A stretch of 64,000 nt of DNA from Cyrtodaria siliqua (Eukaryota; Mollusca; Bivalvia; Adapedonta; Hiatellidae), in assembly GCA_037043455.1 (NCBI GenBank), contig JAWPHD010011204.1, positions 20,001-84,000 on the forward strand, given 5' to 3'. This document shows positions 32,386 to 45,243 of the stretch, one piece after another. The stretch's first letter is position 1; every line of letters starts with the position of its first letter. The position numbers and the translations under genes were made by a program. The notes under the pieces were generated by a model. That model was not told where the DNA came from and did not search any database. It saw nothing but the letters and a program-made list of their open reading frames with translations.

Positions 32386-33300
32386 CTGTGCTTTTATAGT
32401 TGTTACTCCAATGAGGATTGATAATGGAGGCGTGACATTTTCTCCGTTTTACCCTGTGGAAATATATAATGGACGATCTTATGAGTGTCTGTTTATATTT
32501 AATATATTAAACTTGGGTAGTTGGATGAAAAAGAAAGCAAAGATTCTCTTCATTTGCATTTTTATTACACTAGTGTGTTGTGATATTTTTGTCATGCCTT
32601 TATAACTCTCCCCACGTAGCAAGGTACATGAACAAAATTATGAAAGAGGGTGGATGGACATTGTTGAACCCAATAAAACCAGATAAAACAGCAGTCATTG
32701 TGCTGGAGGATGTTAATGTAGCTTGTTTAGCTCGTCTGTTTTTGACAAATTATTTTCACCATAAATTACTAGTTGTCTGTATACCCTGGTTAATGTGTTG
32801 TATGTAAGCTTGTATCTACTAGGGCTGTTCAAATAAAACCTGGACTTTTTCGATATCGCACTCATTTATTGATGTCAACTTTTAAAATGTATACATGTTG
32901 TAACCCAACTAATAAGAAATCAAATTGATACCAAGTCTAGTTACGTTGCAATGAATTATATAATAGGGTCACCAACCCATCTACGGAGCAGTCCAAATGT
33001 GACCTCTTTATTTCATAACTGCATTTTCGGAATGGCTAAATAAAAGAAAAATCTTCGGCAAAATTACACAGAACTAAAGTAGCGTTGTCACTGTTATTCC
33101 AAAATAACAGTTATATCATTTTAGGAATACTGAACAAGGAGAACTATGATAAATATAAATAAGTACACCAACACTTCCTTTCTTTTTAAGTTAAAATTGA
33201 CGTCACAAAAAATCATGTAGCACTAAAATGTTAATCTATTAAATAACACGAACCTTTAATAAAACAAAAATACAAAAATGATATACAAAAAATATTTTTT
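32386..33300. other. Unassigned; two weak open stretches and one transposon-like end
   Basis: 32390-32500 and 32630-32740 have plus-strand frames with more even residue composition (TPMRIDNGGVTFSPFYPVEI; MNKIMKEGGWTLLNPIKPDK). They lack clear paired splice sites, and I recognise neither. 32822-32850 'gggctgttcaaataaaacct' resembles a mariner-type terminal repeat, but its partner is not visible. 33100-33300 shows nothing. Confidence 0.3.
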
Positions 33301-33317
33301 TAAAATCTACATATTTT

Positions 33318-34860
33318 TTAGCTCTACTGAGGGCTTATGCGATGACTTTTCATCCGTCGTCCGTCTGTTAGCAATTTTATTAAATCGACATCTCTTCTGA
33401 AACCGCTTGAAGGATTTTGATGAAACTTCATCACAATGTTACTTGGGAGGGCCCCTCTCAGATTTGGATGAAAATTAAGCACAATGATATTTGGGATAGT
33501 CCCTCTCAGATTTGTGTTTTTCACGGCCGCCAGTCATCCAAGATGGCCGCCATGGCTAAAACTAGGTCAAATTTAAGTAAATTTCAAACGACCTCTCTGA
33601 AACCACTGATTTCATTCTACTGAAATATCATATACATGTTCCTTGGGTTGGCCTCTATAAAGTTTGTGTTTTTCTTTATCGTCAAATAATCAAAATGGCC
33701 GCCACTGCGACCCAAAGTTTACATAAGAGTTATATAGGAAAAGGTTCAAAATTACATCTTCTCTGAAACCGCCTGAAAGATTTTGATGAAACTTAAGCAC
33801 AATGATATTTGGGATAGTCCCTGTCAGATTTGTGTTTTTCACGGCCGCCAGTCATCCAAGATGGCCGCCATGGCTAAAACTAGGTCAAATTTAAGTAAAT
33901 TTCAAACGACATCTCCGAAACCACTTTTTCCATTCTTGTGAAATGACATACATGTTCCTTGGATTAGCCTCTATCAAGCTTATGTTTTTCGTTATCGTCA
34001 AATAATCAAAATGGCTGCCACGGCGTCCCAAAGTTTACATAGAGTTATATAGGAAAAGGTTAAAAATTACATCTCTGAAACTGCCGGAACGATTTTGATG
34101 AAACCTATGCACAATGATATTTGGGATAGTACCTCTCAGATTTGTGTTTTTTCACGGCCGCCATCTTCTCTGGAACCGCTTGAAGGATTTTGATTCAGTT
34201 TCCATCTTTTAAATATACCAACTTTACCAGATGACTAATATTATTAAATGAAAGCTCAAACAAGTTCAAAAACCAGCCAAATCGGTAAAGTAACATCAGA
34301 GTTATGGCCCTTGATTTTGTTAAAAATGCTATATTTTGCCTCATTAAGACGATAGGGCCTTCATTTTTCATCCGCTCTTTAACAAAATTTACTAGATTGT
34401 TACGATTAATGACAGCTCAGACAAGTTTGTAAACCAGCCAGATCGGACCAGTAACAGCGGAGTTATGACTCTAGATTTTTTTTTTTTACTTTTTATTATC
34501 TCTACTGGCCAAGTTCAAAAACCAGCCAGATCGGACCAGTAATGGCGGAGTTATGACTCTAGATTTAGTTAAAAATGCTATAGTTTGCCTTAAGGCGATA
34601 GGGCTTTCATTTTTCATTTAATCTTTACCAAACTTTACCAGATTTTTTGACTTTTATTTCTTTTATTATTTTTATATTTCTTTTTTTAAATTTATAAATT
34701 TATTTTTTTTAAATTTTTAATATTTTCTTTTTTGCTTTTTTTTTTTTTTGCTTTTTATTATCTCTACTGGCCAAGTTCGAAACCCAGCCAGATCGGACCA
34801 GTAATGACGGAGTTATGGCTCTTGATTTAGTTAAAAATGCTATAATTTTATGTGACCTTA
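33318..34860 (+). mobile_element. Composite of two hairpin-type tandem elements
   Basis: The head 'tagctctactgagggcttat' with 'tccgtcgtccgtctgtt' starts the first part, whose ~310-bp units carry aagatggccgccatggct and 'gatatttgggatagtccctc'. From about 34195 it changes to the 'aaccagccagatcggaccag' / 'gagttatggcccttgattt' family, with T-rich stretches at 34470-34500 and 34640-34760. The junction lacks a tail, so one part probably inserted into or recombined with the other. Confidence 0.6.
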
Positions 34861-36416
34861 CAGAGTTTTTGCGCTGAAAAAACAACTGCGCTTTGCTAAG
34901 TTTGAATAGTCTTAAATGCTGTTTGTGAATAATTGTGCTGTTTATTATTATTATTAATACACAACTTGCATTTGTAGTTGCTTATGATTTAAGTCTAATA
35001 GCTTAACATAAGATTTCAAAATTTGGATTCTTACCTAAAATTTATTGCCATGTCGTAAAAAAAAATAACCGATTCTTTCATGGCAATCTATACTGTAAGT
35101 GTAGTACATGCAAAACTGATTGATGGCTTTTTCCAGGAAGTTTAGGAAAAAGGACCCTTGTAAATTGGGTAATTTCTATCGTAAAAATTAACAAATTGGG
35201 ATTTCTTTCATCGATAAAATGGCCAATTGAGAATTGTTTACATCAACATTTTGTAAGTTGGGATGAGGTAATAGCCTGAAAGATACAATTAGGAACACTA
35301 TTACATCAATAACATACTACTTATATTGATTAGTATGTAACATAAGGGATGTAGTACATTACATGTAAAAGAAATACTATTTTGCATTGGGAACGGCTCC
35401 GTTTTTGGCCCCGAGGGACACCTAGAAAAAGCCCTGTGAATCCACGTTATTGCAAGATATTTTACTATGTCATGTAACTTTATAATCATATATTGACAAT
35501 TATAATGTCTAAAGGGGCTGGTCAATAATGAATAATTGTTTTATATCCTTATTACTTATTAACCAATGTAATTTTTACATTCACTTGATACATTCTGAAG
35601 AGAAAAAAACGTCCAATTTCGAGTAAACTTAATTTTTCAAGTAGGACAAGCTACTGCTCACATGGAAATTTGCAATTCACTACCAGCTTTTAAAATTGTA
35701 TAAATGCTGAGAATTTGTGAATAAGTTCTTAAGCAATATTTCAGAAGGATTAGTATTGCAATCACTCCACTCATAGAAGAGTATTTTTTTCTAAAAAATG
35801 TGTGAAAGAGGTATTCGCATTTCACTCAAGAATTGTTTTCTATAAGGTTAATCTGACACAGTTCAGCATATTTATATGATATAGCATGGCACTCATTACA
35901 GCTTGTACAAACTGATTAGCATCATTATTGCAACACTTTCACTTTATACATTTTTAAAAGTCATGAAACATTATTGGAATAATCGTTTTGGTACAAAATT
36001 TACAGAAATTGGTGGGGTATCATTCCATCACATAACTTGCGATGTGGGAGTTTAATAAAACCATGACATATATATAATACAGTTAGGTGTAATACACATG
36101 AAAAATAAATAATATGAATGATTTTATTTTTTGGTGGTGGAGGCAGACCACCCATTTTTACAGGGTAGAACCGGTACTGTGTAACAGTCTTTATTCCGGT
36201 AGCAGCCATTGCTTCCAAAAGCAAACAAACACCTCACAGGATTCACTTTTTGCAATTATTTTATTCAAATATATGAAAAGCCGTCACCTGACCCCATACA
36301 GTAAATGGTTAAGTTAAAGTTGCTTAACTTTGGCGCGGAGTATAAACTTGATGCATAGCATCATGGGGTAGACACAACACGTGTTGCAGGTTAAAAACAA
36401 ATACTAATATGTAATA
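34861..36416. other. No gene recognised
   Basis: AT-rich unique sequence. No terminal repeats or splice-bounded open frames that I can support. The two opposing frames at 36000-36317 overlap each other and have no distinguishing features. Confidence 0.35.
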
Positions 36417-36514
36417 GATAGTCTGGTCTCAGCGAGTTGGCTTATTTAAACACCAAGATGGGCATAGCCCATCAAGGTGTTTAAATAACCAACGAGCTGA
36501 GACAGACTCTATCT
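36417..36514. repeat. 98-bp imperfect hairpin
   Basis: Left arm agatagtctggtctcagc... through 'ttatttaaacaccaagatgg' pairs with 'catcaaggtgtttaaataa' ... gctgagacagactctatct. Arms ~46 bp with a few mismatches; loop about 3-6 bp. MITE-like or cruciform-forming. Confidence 0.75.
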
Positions 36515-37325
36515 TTTTTGTAGCATGGTGTACTTAGTAACACTGTGACGTCATATGACCGTACTCTAAATTCCAATATCCGGTAGTTGTAGCACGGCAT
36601 AGCCATGCCCCTTTAGTTACCCTAAATTAAACGATTTAATGCTCTGCATTCATCAAAGGAAATGTCACCGACCATGCTACAAGACTTGTCTTAATGTCTG
36701 AGTAATTGGTTTATTGATAATAAATAATTTGACCTCAGTTCTTAATTAGCTTTTCGCAATCAAGCATAGTCCTCACAATCACCTGTACAAAGTTTGATGC
36801 CACTAAACCAATTTAAATTACAATTTGTAACAGGATTAATTAAATAACACAGACACAATAAACACATTCAAATTTCTTTTCTACGAGTCTTTTCTATGAA
36901 GTAGATATTAAAACATACTGGTAATTGTTTTCTGTTGTCATACCTACCTGAAGTAAAATTGTTAAATTCCCAAAAACGGACTCTGAAACATTTCCCCCTA
37001 TTACCCGCTACACCATTACATACACATAAATGAATCAAAAATGTTGAACGTGCTGAATTTCCATCGACGGACCATGAAACACTTTCACTATTGCCCGCTA
37101 AATACACTGTTACATGCACACAAATGATGAGCGCTCATTTAAAAAAAAATCAATGTATACATATAAACTTATACATCTTTACTTTTACTGTTGATTAGTT
37201 AAAGTGTACAAACAATTTTTGGAATGTTTTATTTCCAAAAGAATGTTTTATTTCCAAAAGAATGTTTACTTTTAAAAGAATATTCAGCAGAACCAGAAAA
37301 AAAATTCATTTAGTATAATAAAATA

Positions 37326-37450
37326 AATATTACATTTCTGTGAGGGCGAGTGAACATTTTCAGCCTTCGGAAGAAATTGTCTACCTCGGCTCCACCTTGG
37401 TTGACATTATTTTTCTCAGGTAATATTCACCCTCACAGGAATGTAATATT
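37326..37450. mobile_element. 125-bp TIR element (MITE-like)
   Basis: The left end aatattacatttctgtgagg (continuing gcgagtgaa) and right end tcaccctcacaggaatgtaatatt are inverted copies with few mismatches. The interior contains 'cagccttcggaagaaattgt'. 36515-37325 on its left shows nothing else beyond two copies of 'aatgttttatttccaaaag' at 37222-37262. Confidence 0.65.
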
Positions 37451-37546
37451 CTGGATAGCATTGACATAATAAAACAGGTCATTATTTATATTAGGATAGA
37501 ATTACATCACATAGGGAATTATATTCTATTATTCAATAAGGATAAT

Positions 37547-37890
37547 TGAATTGGGTTTTACGAGCCACCAACACATGAAAAGGTTATATTGCGCCTAACA
37601 GGGATGAACATGCCACGCTCATCCTCCATTTACATCTAGATAAAATATGGAGAATGGGCATAGAACCTTCTAACCTGCAGAACTGCAGAATTACTGCAAA
37701 TTCTATAGTAGACACTCCATTTACGATGGAGCCACGTTTCTACATTTGCATATGCGGTGTCATGATGAAGACCTTAAATGAGCATGATAAAAAATTATAA
37801 AATGAACATGAAGTTGGGGTCCTACCCTTCTGCCTCTAGCGGGATTTGCAGTGGTTGTATTCAACCCCGGCAACCACACAGGGATCAATA
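37547..37890 (+). mobile_element. SINE-like repeat, third family
   Basis: Opens gaattgggttttacgagcca, then ggttatattgcgcctaa, 'gctcatcctccatttacatc', 'aaaatatggagaatgggc', 'agaactgcagaattactgca', and closes with gggatttgcagtggttgtat and 'ccggcaaccacacagggatc'. Related copies lie at 30675 (reverse), 43173 and 42887 (tail only). Confidence 0.65.
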
Positions 37891-38270
37891 AGGATAAAAC
37901 TAATATCTAACAAGTATTCTATTAGGAAAGATAAAACACGGGCAATCGTATTTATATTGATACAAATAAATGACTATTTTTGTCAATTTCTAATTTTAAC
38001 AGTTCCATTGTAAATGCTCAAATATAACTTAATATTAATAATCGCAATACAATTTAGTACTTTTTCTTCTTAATCAATGGTTTTAGAGTTCATTATCAAC
38101 TTGTGTTGATCAGTGATTTAAATTTTATTTTGGGGGGAAAACTGTAAAATGTTTCCTTTTTTGTATGAATAATAAATATTTTATAAGCTAAATAATAAAT
38201 TAAAAAACTATGACATCATATTAATTTAGTGACATCATTGTCCTGTCATAAGTGATGACACTCAGATTAA
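37891..38270. other. No gene recognised
   Basis: AT-rich sequence with no repeats, RNA genes or supported frames. Confidence 0.35.
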
Positions 38271-38274
38271 TTGA

Positions 38275-38378
38275 AGTGCACTTACAGAGTTATTGTTGCC
38301 AGTGCACTTACAGAGTTTTTTCATTGAAACTTCAATGCAACAACTCCATAAGTGCACTTATTGAGTTGTTGCATTGAA
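38275..38378. repeat. agtgcactta repeats ending in a 48-bp palindrome
   Basis: agtgcactta occurs at 38275, 38301 and 38351. The last is the centre of a near-perfect palindrome (38331-38378): ttcaatgcaacaactccata + agtg, then cact + tattgagttgttgcattgaa, with one mismatch per arm. Confidence 0.85.
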
Positions 38379-38519
38379 CTTTTTCATGACTGCAGACAGT
38401 GAGTTGCGCATCTAATGAAATAAAATCCCAAAAAGTGCCAAATCGACTCTAAACTTTTGATAGAACTGAGATACCCATTTATGCAAAAATGTGATTTTCT
38501 GAAAATATTATGCATACAA

Positions 38520-39470
38520 AGTTATTGCGTTGATGGGATGAGGAGTTCTGGCCCTTGATTTTCTGAAATTTGCTATATTTTGGCCTTGTTAACATGATAG
38601 GGCCTTCATTTTTCATCCGATCTATATCAAACTTTATCAGATTGTTACTATCAGTAAAAGCTTGAACAAGTTTGAAAACCAACCAAATCAGATTAGTAAC
38701 ACAGGAGTTTAGGCCCTTGATTTAGTTTTTGCCTCCGTAAACGGAAGGACCTTCATTTGGACGGATTTTATTGAATCTTTGCAGGGATGATCAGTACCAA
38801 GCCTAGTTGCACATATCATCACTGTGATCCGGTTGAATATTTTGGCAGTTATGGCCCTTTAAAGGTTTTAATACAAAGTTTGTTCTGACTAGCTCTCCTG
38901 GCCGGATTTAAACAAAACTTTTTAGGGATGGTCAGTTCCAGGTCTAGTTGTGCATATCAACGCCGTGTTCCAGTTGAATGAGTTTTGGCAGAGTAATGGC
39001 CCTTTAAAGGTGTTAATACACAAACTTTGTCTGGACTAGTTCTCCTGAACCCCTGGCTGGATTTCAAGGGAACTTTGCAGGCATGATCAGTACCAGCCTA
39101 GTTGTGATATCATCATCGCGTTACAGTTTACAGATTTTTGGCGGAGTTATGGCCCTTTCAAGATTTTTGATACACACAAACTTTTTCCGGACTAGTTCTG
39201 AATCCCTGGCCGAATTACAACCAAAATTGACAAGGATGATCACTATCAAGCCTAGTTGTGCATATTATAGCCGTATTCCAGTTGATTTTTGGCAGAGTTA
39301 TGGCCCTTTAAAGGTTTTAATACAAAAAACTTTGTCTAGATTAGTCTCTTTTGAATTCCGACACGGATTTGTGCATAACATGATCATCTTTACAGATAGA
39401 GACTTGAAATTTGAAACACAGCCATGTCAAAGTGGAAGGCAGTTCCTATATTATATTTTAGCAGTTCCAT
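38520..39470 (+). mobile_element. 'ggccagtagagc' family, internal arrays without ends
   Basis: Plus-strand copy of the two array types found at 18958-21316: one and a half ~165-bp units ('aacatgatagggccttcatt', 'gtttgaaaaccaaccaaatc') followed by four ~150-bp units ('gatgatcagtaccaagccta', gttatggccctttaaagg). Neither the stem-loop head nor the tail is present. Confidence 0.6.
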
Positions 39471-39484
39471 AGCAGTTCTTATTT

Positions 39485-40135
39485 TACGCCCGTTTGGAAA
39501 ACGGGACGTATTATGGTATGAGGTCGTCCGTGTCTGTCCGTAAACAATTGCGTATTTCGGACGATAACTCTGAAATTAAATCTCCTACACTCATGAAACT
39601 TCATAGGCACATTGCCCAAAGTAAGAGGTGTATCTCTATTGTTTATGGGGTCAGTAGGTCAAAGGTCAATGTCATCATGACCTTATATAGAAAAGCGCAT
39701 TCTGGACGATAACTTCGAAACTATAACACCTACACTCATGAAACTTCTTATGTACATTGCCCTAGGTGAGAGGAGGAACTCTATCGTTTTTGGGGCCAGT
39801 AGATCAAAGGTCAAGGTCATGGTGATCTTATGGAAATATGCATTCTGCACAATAACTTCAAAACATAACACCTACACTCATGAAACTTCATAATTACATT
39901 GCTCTAGGGGAGTGGAGGAACCCTATTTTTGGGGGTGCTAGTAGGTCAAAGGTCAAGGTCATGGTGACTTTATATGGAAATATGCATTCTGCACATTAAC
40001 TTCAAAACCATAACACCTACAGACACAAACTACCTAGGTACATTGACCTAGGTATGAGGAGGAACCCTATTTTTTGGGGGACAAATAAGTTAAAGGTCAC
40101 GGTCACACTGTCCATTACAGACATAATTTCATGTC
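39485..40135 (+). mobile_element. 'acgcccgtttt' hairpin element
   Basis: Begins with a short stem (39488-39509: cgcccgtttggaaaacgggacg), then 'ggtcgtccgtgtctgtccgt'. Three to four ~160-bp units follow, with 'cacctacactcatgaaactt', cacattgccc(t/a)a and 'tcaaaggtcaaggtcatg(g)tga'. The 3' end fades near 40135. 40136-40430 is unassigned. Confidence 0.6.
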
Positions 40136-40434
40136 TAGAATTTTGTCATTCTTGATTTCAGTGACTATTACAATCATGGAGTCTTCATCTTATTTAGTAT
40201 GAACTCGAGTCTATTTGAGAATTGAATGTGTATGTTAATCAGAGTTTGAGGCATTGAACTTTGAATAATTTCTGATTGGTTATGTGTTCTTTCCTGTCTT
40301 GTTTCTTATGAGATTGCCATTTTAATTAGTATATAATTATAACTGCTATAAATGTGTTTATTTGTGTATAAATTATACTCATTTTCAATTTTTCAAAAAA
40401 CCCAGCTTAGAATAATAGAAGAAAAATGCATGAT

Positions 40435-41780
40435 GGGTAAACCTTTAATGCACATATCAACATCATTTCATATCGTAAACATAGCTTTATAATGTGGAAT
40501 ACAATTGACTTGTTTTGTTCCGTTCCGCTAAATATAATTATCCAAGGGGTTAGTTGTATTTAGCGGAACGGAACGAAACAAGATAATTTCAACACAGAAC
40601 ACAAACGAAATAGTGATAATATATAATTATGATTACGATAATAATTTTCACTATTGTCATTCTTTTTAATATATTTATACCTTTATATAATCATATAATT
40701 GCTTTGTCTTTTTTCTGCTCACTGATGTAAAACTCAGCTGTACCAGGACACTATCTGACACATAAACTACACTTATAACTTCTGCTGTTGGCTGGACTGC
40801 TGCCAAGTGCATTTACCGCGACCATTGGCTGTTCAAATACATCACACATTAGACTAACAGTATTGCATTTTGATATTGATAAAATATAGTTAAACATAAT
40901 TTCAGCATGTCCTAGCTTGACCCCTATAACAATCAGTAGTCAGTAGTCGCACCCTGTGTCCAAACTTCGAGAGCCGTTAACACTCCCGTGGGGACCTGTC
41001 TGGCCACTGACCGGCCACGGCAAATTTGATTACAATGTTTTGTTTCGTTCCGTTCCGCTAAATATAAATATCCCCCCGGATAATTATATTTGGCGGAACG
41101 GAACAAGATAAACACACAACACAAAATGAACATGAGCGAAACGTATATTGTTTTGCTTTTTTAATTTTAATATTTTTTGTTTGATTATATAGATTATATA
41201 AAGTCAGATTATAAGATGGAAAAAAACACAAATTTGGAGACATTCATACAATAAAGTTGTTTTCCCCAATTTGTATTTATACCTTTATACATATATATAA
41301 TTGTTTCGTATTCTGACGCTCAATGTTCTAATACTTTGAATGTATCAGGGCATAACCTGATACACATATATACACGTATGAAGCGCTTTATAAATGGTAT
41401 TTTTGGGAAGCTCTGGAACACGAACAAACAGAATATAACAATAGATATGATGAGAACAGTTTTAAACCATACATCAACATCACTTTATATCTTACCTACA
41501 GCTTTATGCCTCGGAATGAAAATGTCTTGTTCCGTTCCGCCAAATATGATAGTTATATTTAGCGAAACGAAACGGAACAAGAACATTTAAACTAACAACA
41601 CAAACTAGAATATATTTAGTTTAGTGTTTAATAATATAGATCATATATTTATTAAAGTCGTATTAAAAGAGAGAGAAAAACACAATTTTGAGACATTCAT
41701 ACAAAAAAGTGGATTTCCCCATTTGGTACCCCAGAACCTGTTCCGTTTCGTTCCGTTCTGCTAAATATAATTAGCCGAAA
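40435..41780. repeat. Tandem block with four 'gttccgttccgc' palindromes
   Basis: Inverted repeats at 40509-40582, 41040-41107 and 41525-41582, and a half-copy at 41738-41774, all use gttccgttccgctaaatata and its complement around a short AT/GC loop. Flanking sequence also recurs: 'acatcaacatcactttatat' type at 40460 and 41470, acacaa(a)tttggagacattc type at 41228 and 41685, and 'tttatacctttata' at 40675 and 41277. The block is therefore a degenerate tandem duplication with the palindrome as its most conserved part. Confidence 0.75.
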
Positions 41781-41799
41781 AACAACAGTATCAAATAAT

Positions 41800-42890
41800 A
41801 AACACCCGAGTTCTGGCCCTTGATTTCATGAAAAATGCTATAAGTTGTCCACTCTAGCACCTACCTGTTGCGTCCGATCTTTACCAAACTTGGCCAGTCT
41901 TAATATCAATGAAAGCTTGGTAGAGTTTGAAAAACACCAGTATTGGAAAATCAAGACTTACGGCCCTTGATTTAATGAAAAAATGCTATATTTTGCCTTT
42001 TCAACACTCTAGCACCTTCATTTGGCATCGGATCTTTACCAACATTTGCCAGAGTTATAATATCAATAAAAGCTTGGATGAGTTTGAAAACCACTAATAT
42101 TGGATAATAAACAGAGTTATGGCCCTTGATTTAATGAACTAGAACTATCACTGAAGGTGATGAATACTAATTTACCTTGTGTCATATGTTTAAGTAAGCC
42201 CCAATAACTACTTCTTAAATCATTGTTTGAACTAAACACAGCATTTTAACTAAATCAAGGGTCATAACTCCAGTTTTACTGATCCAATTTGGCTGTTTTT
42301 CAGTCTTGTCTGAGCTTTCATTAATATTAGTACTCTGGTAAAGGTTGGTAAAGATCAGATGAAAAACGAACGCCCCATCCTGTTAACGAGGCAAAATATA
42401 GCACTTTTATAGCACTAAATCAAGGGCCATAACTCTGCTGTTACTGATCTGATCTGGCTGGATTTCAAACATGTCTGAGCTGTCATTAATGTTAACAATT
42501 TGGTAAAGTTTTGGTAAAGATCGGATGAAAAATAAAGGAGATATCATCTTAACGAGACAAAATATTGCATTTTTAACTAAATCAAGGGCCAGGACTCCGG
42601 TGTTACTGATCCGATTTGGTAAGATCACATGGAAAAAGAAGGCCATATCGTCTTAACAAGGCAAAAGATAGCATTTTTAACTAAATCAAGGGCCATAACT
42701 CTGCAGTTACTCATCCAATCAGGCTGGTTTTCGAATTTTTCCGAGCTTTCATTAATATTAATAATCTGGTAAAGTTTGGTAAAGATCGGATGGAAAATGA
42801 AGGCCCTATCGTCTTAACAAGGTAAAAGTTAACGGACGGAAGGATGACGGACGACTGACAACTCGCCATCCCATAAGCTCTGCTGGTGTG
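41800..42890. mobile_element. Head-to-head remnants of the 'ggccagtagagc' family
   Basis: 41800-42140 is in plus orientation ('ggcccttgatttcatgaaaa', gatctttaccaaacttgg). 42240-42890 is in minus orientation ('aaatcaagggccataactc', ggtaaagatcggatgaaaaa) and ends with 'ggacgactgacaactcgcca' and 'cccataagctctgctgg', the head without its full stem-loop. Confidence 0.6.
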
Positions 42891-43680
42891 TTTGTGAGAT
42901 TTCAGTGGTTGTATTCTACCCGGCAACCACACGGGGACAAAGTGTAATAAAATTCTGAAAACAGCATTTTGTATTTTAAGGAAACATTGAAAACTCTATA
43001 TTCATAATGTTTATTTGAATCTCATAACATGTGATTTTTACAATAACAAAAGCAAATAAAAATAACGTATGAAACAATTTACGAATGCAATTCAGAAGTG
43101 TTGACAACTTTATTCACACTAGCCATCAGTTCAAGTAATGAATATTTAACAAAATGTTTTTATTTTGACTTGAATTGAATTGGGGTTTAAGGCGCACCAA
43201 CACTGAAAGTTTATATGGCGCCTAAAAGGAATGAACATGCCAGGCTCATCCTCCGTCATCGTCGGATACCCCCGTGTGATTTGTTCCGTTACTCTCCACC
43301 ATGAATGGAGTATAACGTAATCAATCAAACATGGGTTTCGACTATGATTCTCCATGTTCATCGAGATAAAATATGGAGAACGGTCCTAAAACCTTCTCAA
43401 CTGCAGAACTGCAGAGTTGCTTCAAATTCTATTGTAGACACTCCATTTACGCTGGAACCACGTTTATTGTTTTTCTATCACTGCTCTAGTGATTTGAGCG
43501 AGATGGCACCCGAAACAATGCAGGGGTCATGATGAAGACTTTAAATGAGCATGAACAAAAAATGATAAAATGAAGATGAATTTGGGGGGTTCTACCCTCT
43601 GCCTACCCCTCCAACGGGAACTGCAGTGGCCCTATTCTTTGCCCTGGAACCAATCGGGGCCCCCGGAACCACATGGGGCT
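42887..43680 (+). mobile_element. SINE-like repeat, third family (tail fragment plus fuller copy)
   Basis: 42887-42937 is only the tail (gtggttgtattctacccgg, caaccacacgggg). 42940-43170 is unassigned AT-rich DNA. 43173-43680 is a long copy starting gaattggggtttaaggcgca, with 'aaaatatggagaacggtcct', gcagaactgcagagttgct and 'gaagactttaaatgagcatg', ending near gggaactgcagtgg. A ~90-bp segment (43250-43340) replaces the middle found at 37620-37640. Confidence 0.6.
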
Positions 43681-43871
43681 TGAAGGGACATGGCAATTTG
43701 ACATATCTTTTTAACTCACAGCGTCCCATTGGTTTTTCTACATGCATAATAATAATTATTATAAATAATTATTTGTATAATTAAAAGCAAATATATTTTT
43801 ATTACAATCTGCTGATTATATATGCGGCTGTGTACCAGATATCATCATATTTATGTAGGTTCTATCATATA

Positions 43872-44344
43872 TACTAAAGCGAAAAAGAAACGCAACTCGG
43901 GAATTTCCGCTACAGTATATACTGCACACTTAATCCTAGTAATATTCCAAAGAAATCCCAAGATGTTTTGTAAAAAAAAAAGTTGCAGTTAGTTACAGTA
44001 AGGACACAACTGTGATGTTGTAGACATTTTAAAAACAGTACACTTTTTAACAAGAAATTCACATAAAATTTGAATGTTGAAGATACTCTTTGAAAAATTT
44101 ACCCATTTCTGTACTGTATTTAACGTAAAGAGTTTGCAAAATTTTGCTTCATACGTTTGCTGACATCTTTGAGCCAAATGCGTACTCTGTCAATTTTGAA
44201 CTTTGAAGGAATACTATTTGCTGTGTTATGTGTTGTTTTAGACTTTTTTTTCCGAAAGATAGGTCTTAGCCATGTACCATTTGATTAATAGCATTAATAT
44301 ATATAGTGGAAATTCCTGAGTTGCGTTTCTTTTCACCCAACTTA
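43872..44344. mobile_element. Tc1/mariner-type MITE (~470 bp)
   Basis: Inverted ends: left tactaaagcgaaaaagaaac (gcaactcgggaatttcc), right (reverse complement) taagttgggtgaaaagaaac (gcaactcaggaatttcc). Both ends align base for base over 22 positions from a TA dinucleotide, consistent with TA target duplication. No transposase. The 62-codon minus frame at 43989 is not recognisable. Confidence 0.7.
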
Positions 44345-45243
44345 TATATGTAAATCAACAAATGCCCGTCAACGGGTATATAAACAAGTATATGTACAAT
44401 GATGAAAAACATCAAATAACATGTAAGGACTAAGGACTAAGGTGTGTCTGCGAACATTTTAAGTTGTTACGGGCTGTTTTGGAATGACCCGGAAGATGTG
44501 GATCTTGATTTAATCTGACTTTAAAAGACTTCCAGACCTTGCAGAGTAAGGCCAACAGGCAGATGCATGTGTGACTTACTCAATACTGAGATGGAATCCG
44601 TCTTCTTGGAATTTTCGTTTATGTCCATTACTTCCTTCGTTACTTATATTTTGTTTAGTTTAAATCCCTTTAGTCTGAGGTTTATATTTTGAAAATTAGC
44701 CAGACTACAAAAATCTGTGTAGGACTACTTGATTTTGAAAGTTGGTAGTCCTGCAGACTACTTGGGGAACAAAGTTAGTGTCAAACCCTGTTTAGGTCTG
44801 GTAACATATTGCAGTTTGTTTTGTTTTTGTTGTCTGGTTTAGCAAACTATAGTATCTTCACCATTTGCATATGTTTTACATGTTTATGCAACTACCAACA
44901 GCTGTCAAACTATGCTGTAATAAATATATGGTGCATATCACATACGCAAAATATTCGATGAGAATTTTCATGATTATAGACAGACAAACGTAATTTTATT
45001 AGACCTGTTTACAAGACAATTTCCTATTTGATGTAAATGACCTTGAAATGCTCTGCTGACAAGAAAATGAATGGTTTTCAAGCCCACTCTGTGTGGTTTT
45101 AAGAAAGAATACCGCCTAAGCCGGTGCTAGGGGGCATAAGAGATGTTGCAAAATGCATTACCTCTCATGAACAGACTCAATAAAACTTATTTGTATCTGT
45201 TGCTTCCAAGGGATCCCCTTTTCAGTATTTATTTTAATAGCTA
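44345..45243. other. No gene; one inverted homology
   Basis: 45105-45195 ('cctaagccggtgctaggggg', 'catgaacagactcaataaaa') is an inverted match to 13605-13690 of duplication B. 44640-44800 has a local repeat of 'agtctg.agg' / 'agactac'. Otherwise unassigned. Confidence 0.4.

Noticed and set aside
32822..33300. Mariner-type element starting gggctgttcaaataaaacct
   Set aside because: Only one terminal motif is visible; no inverted partner or transposase, so it was not called as a complete element.
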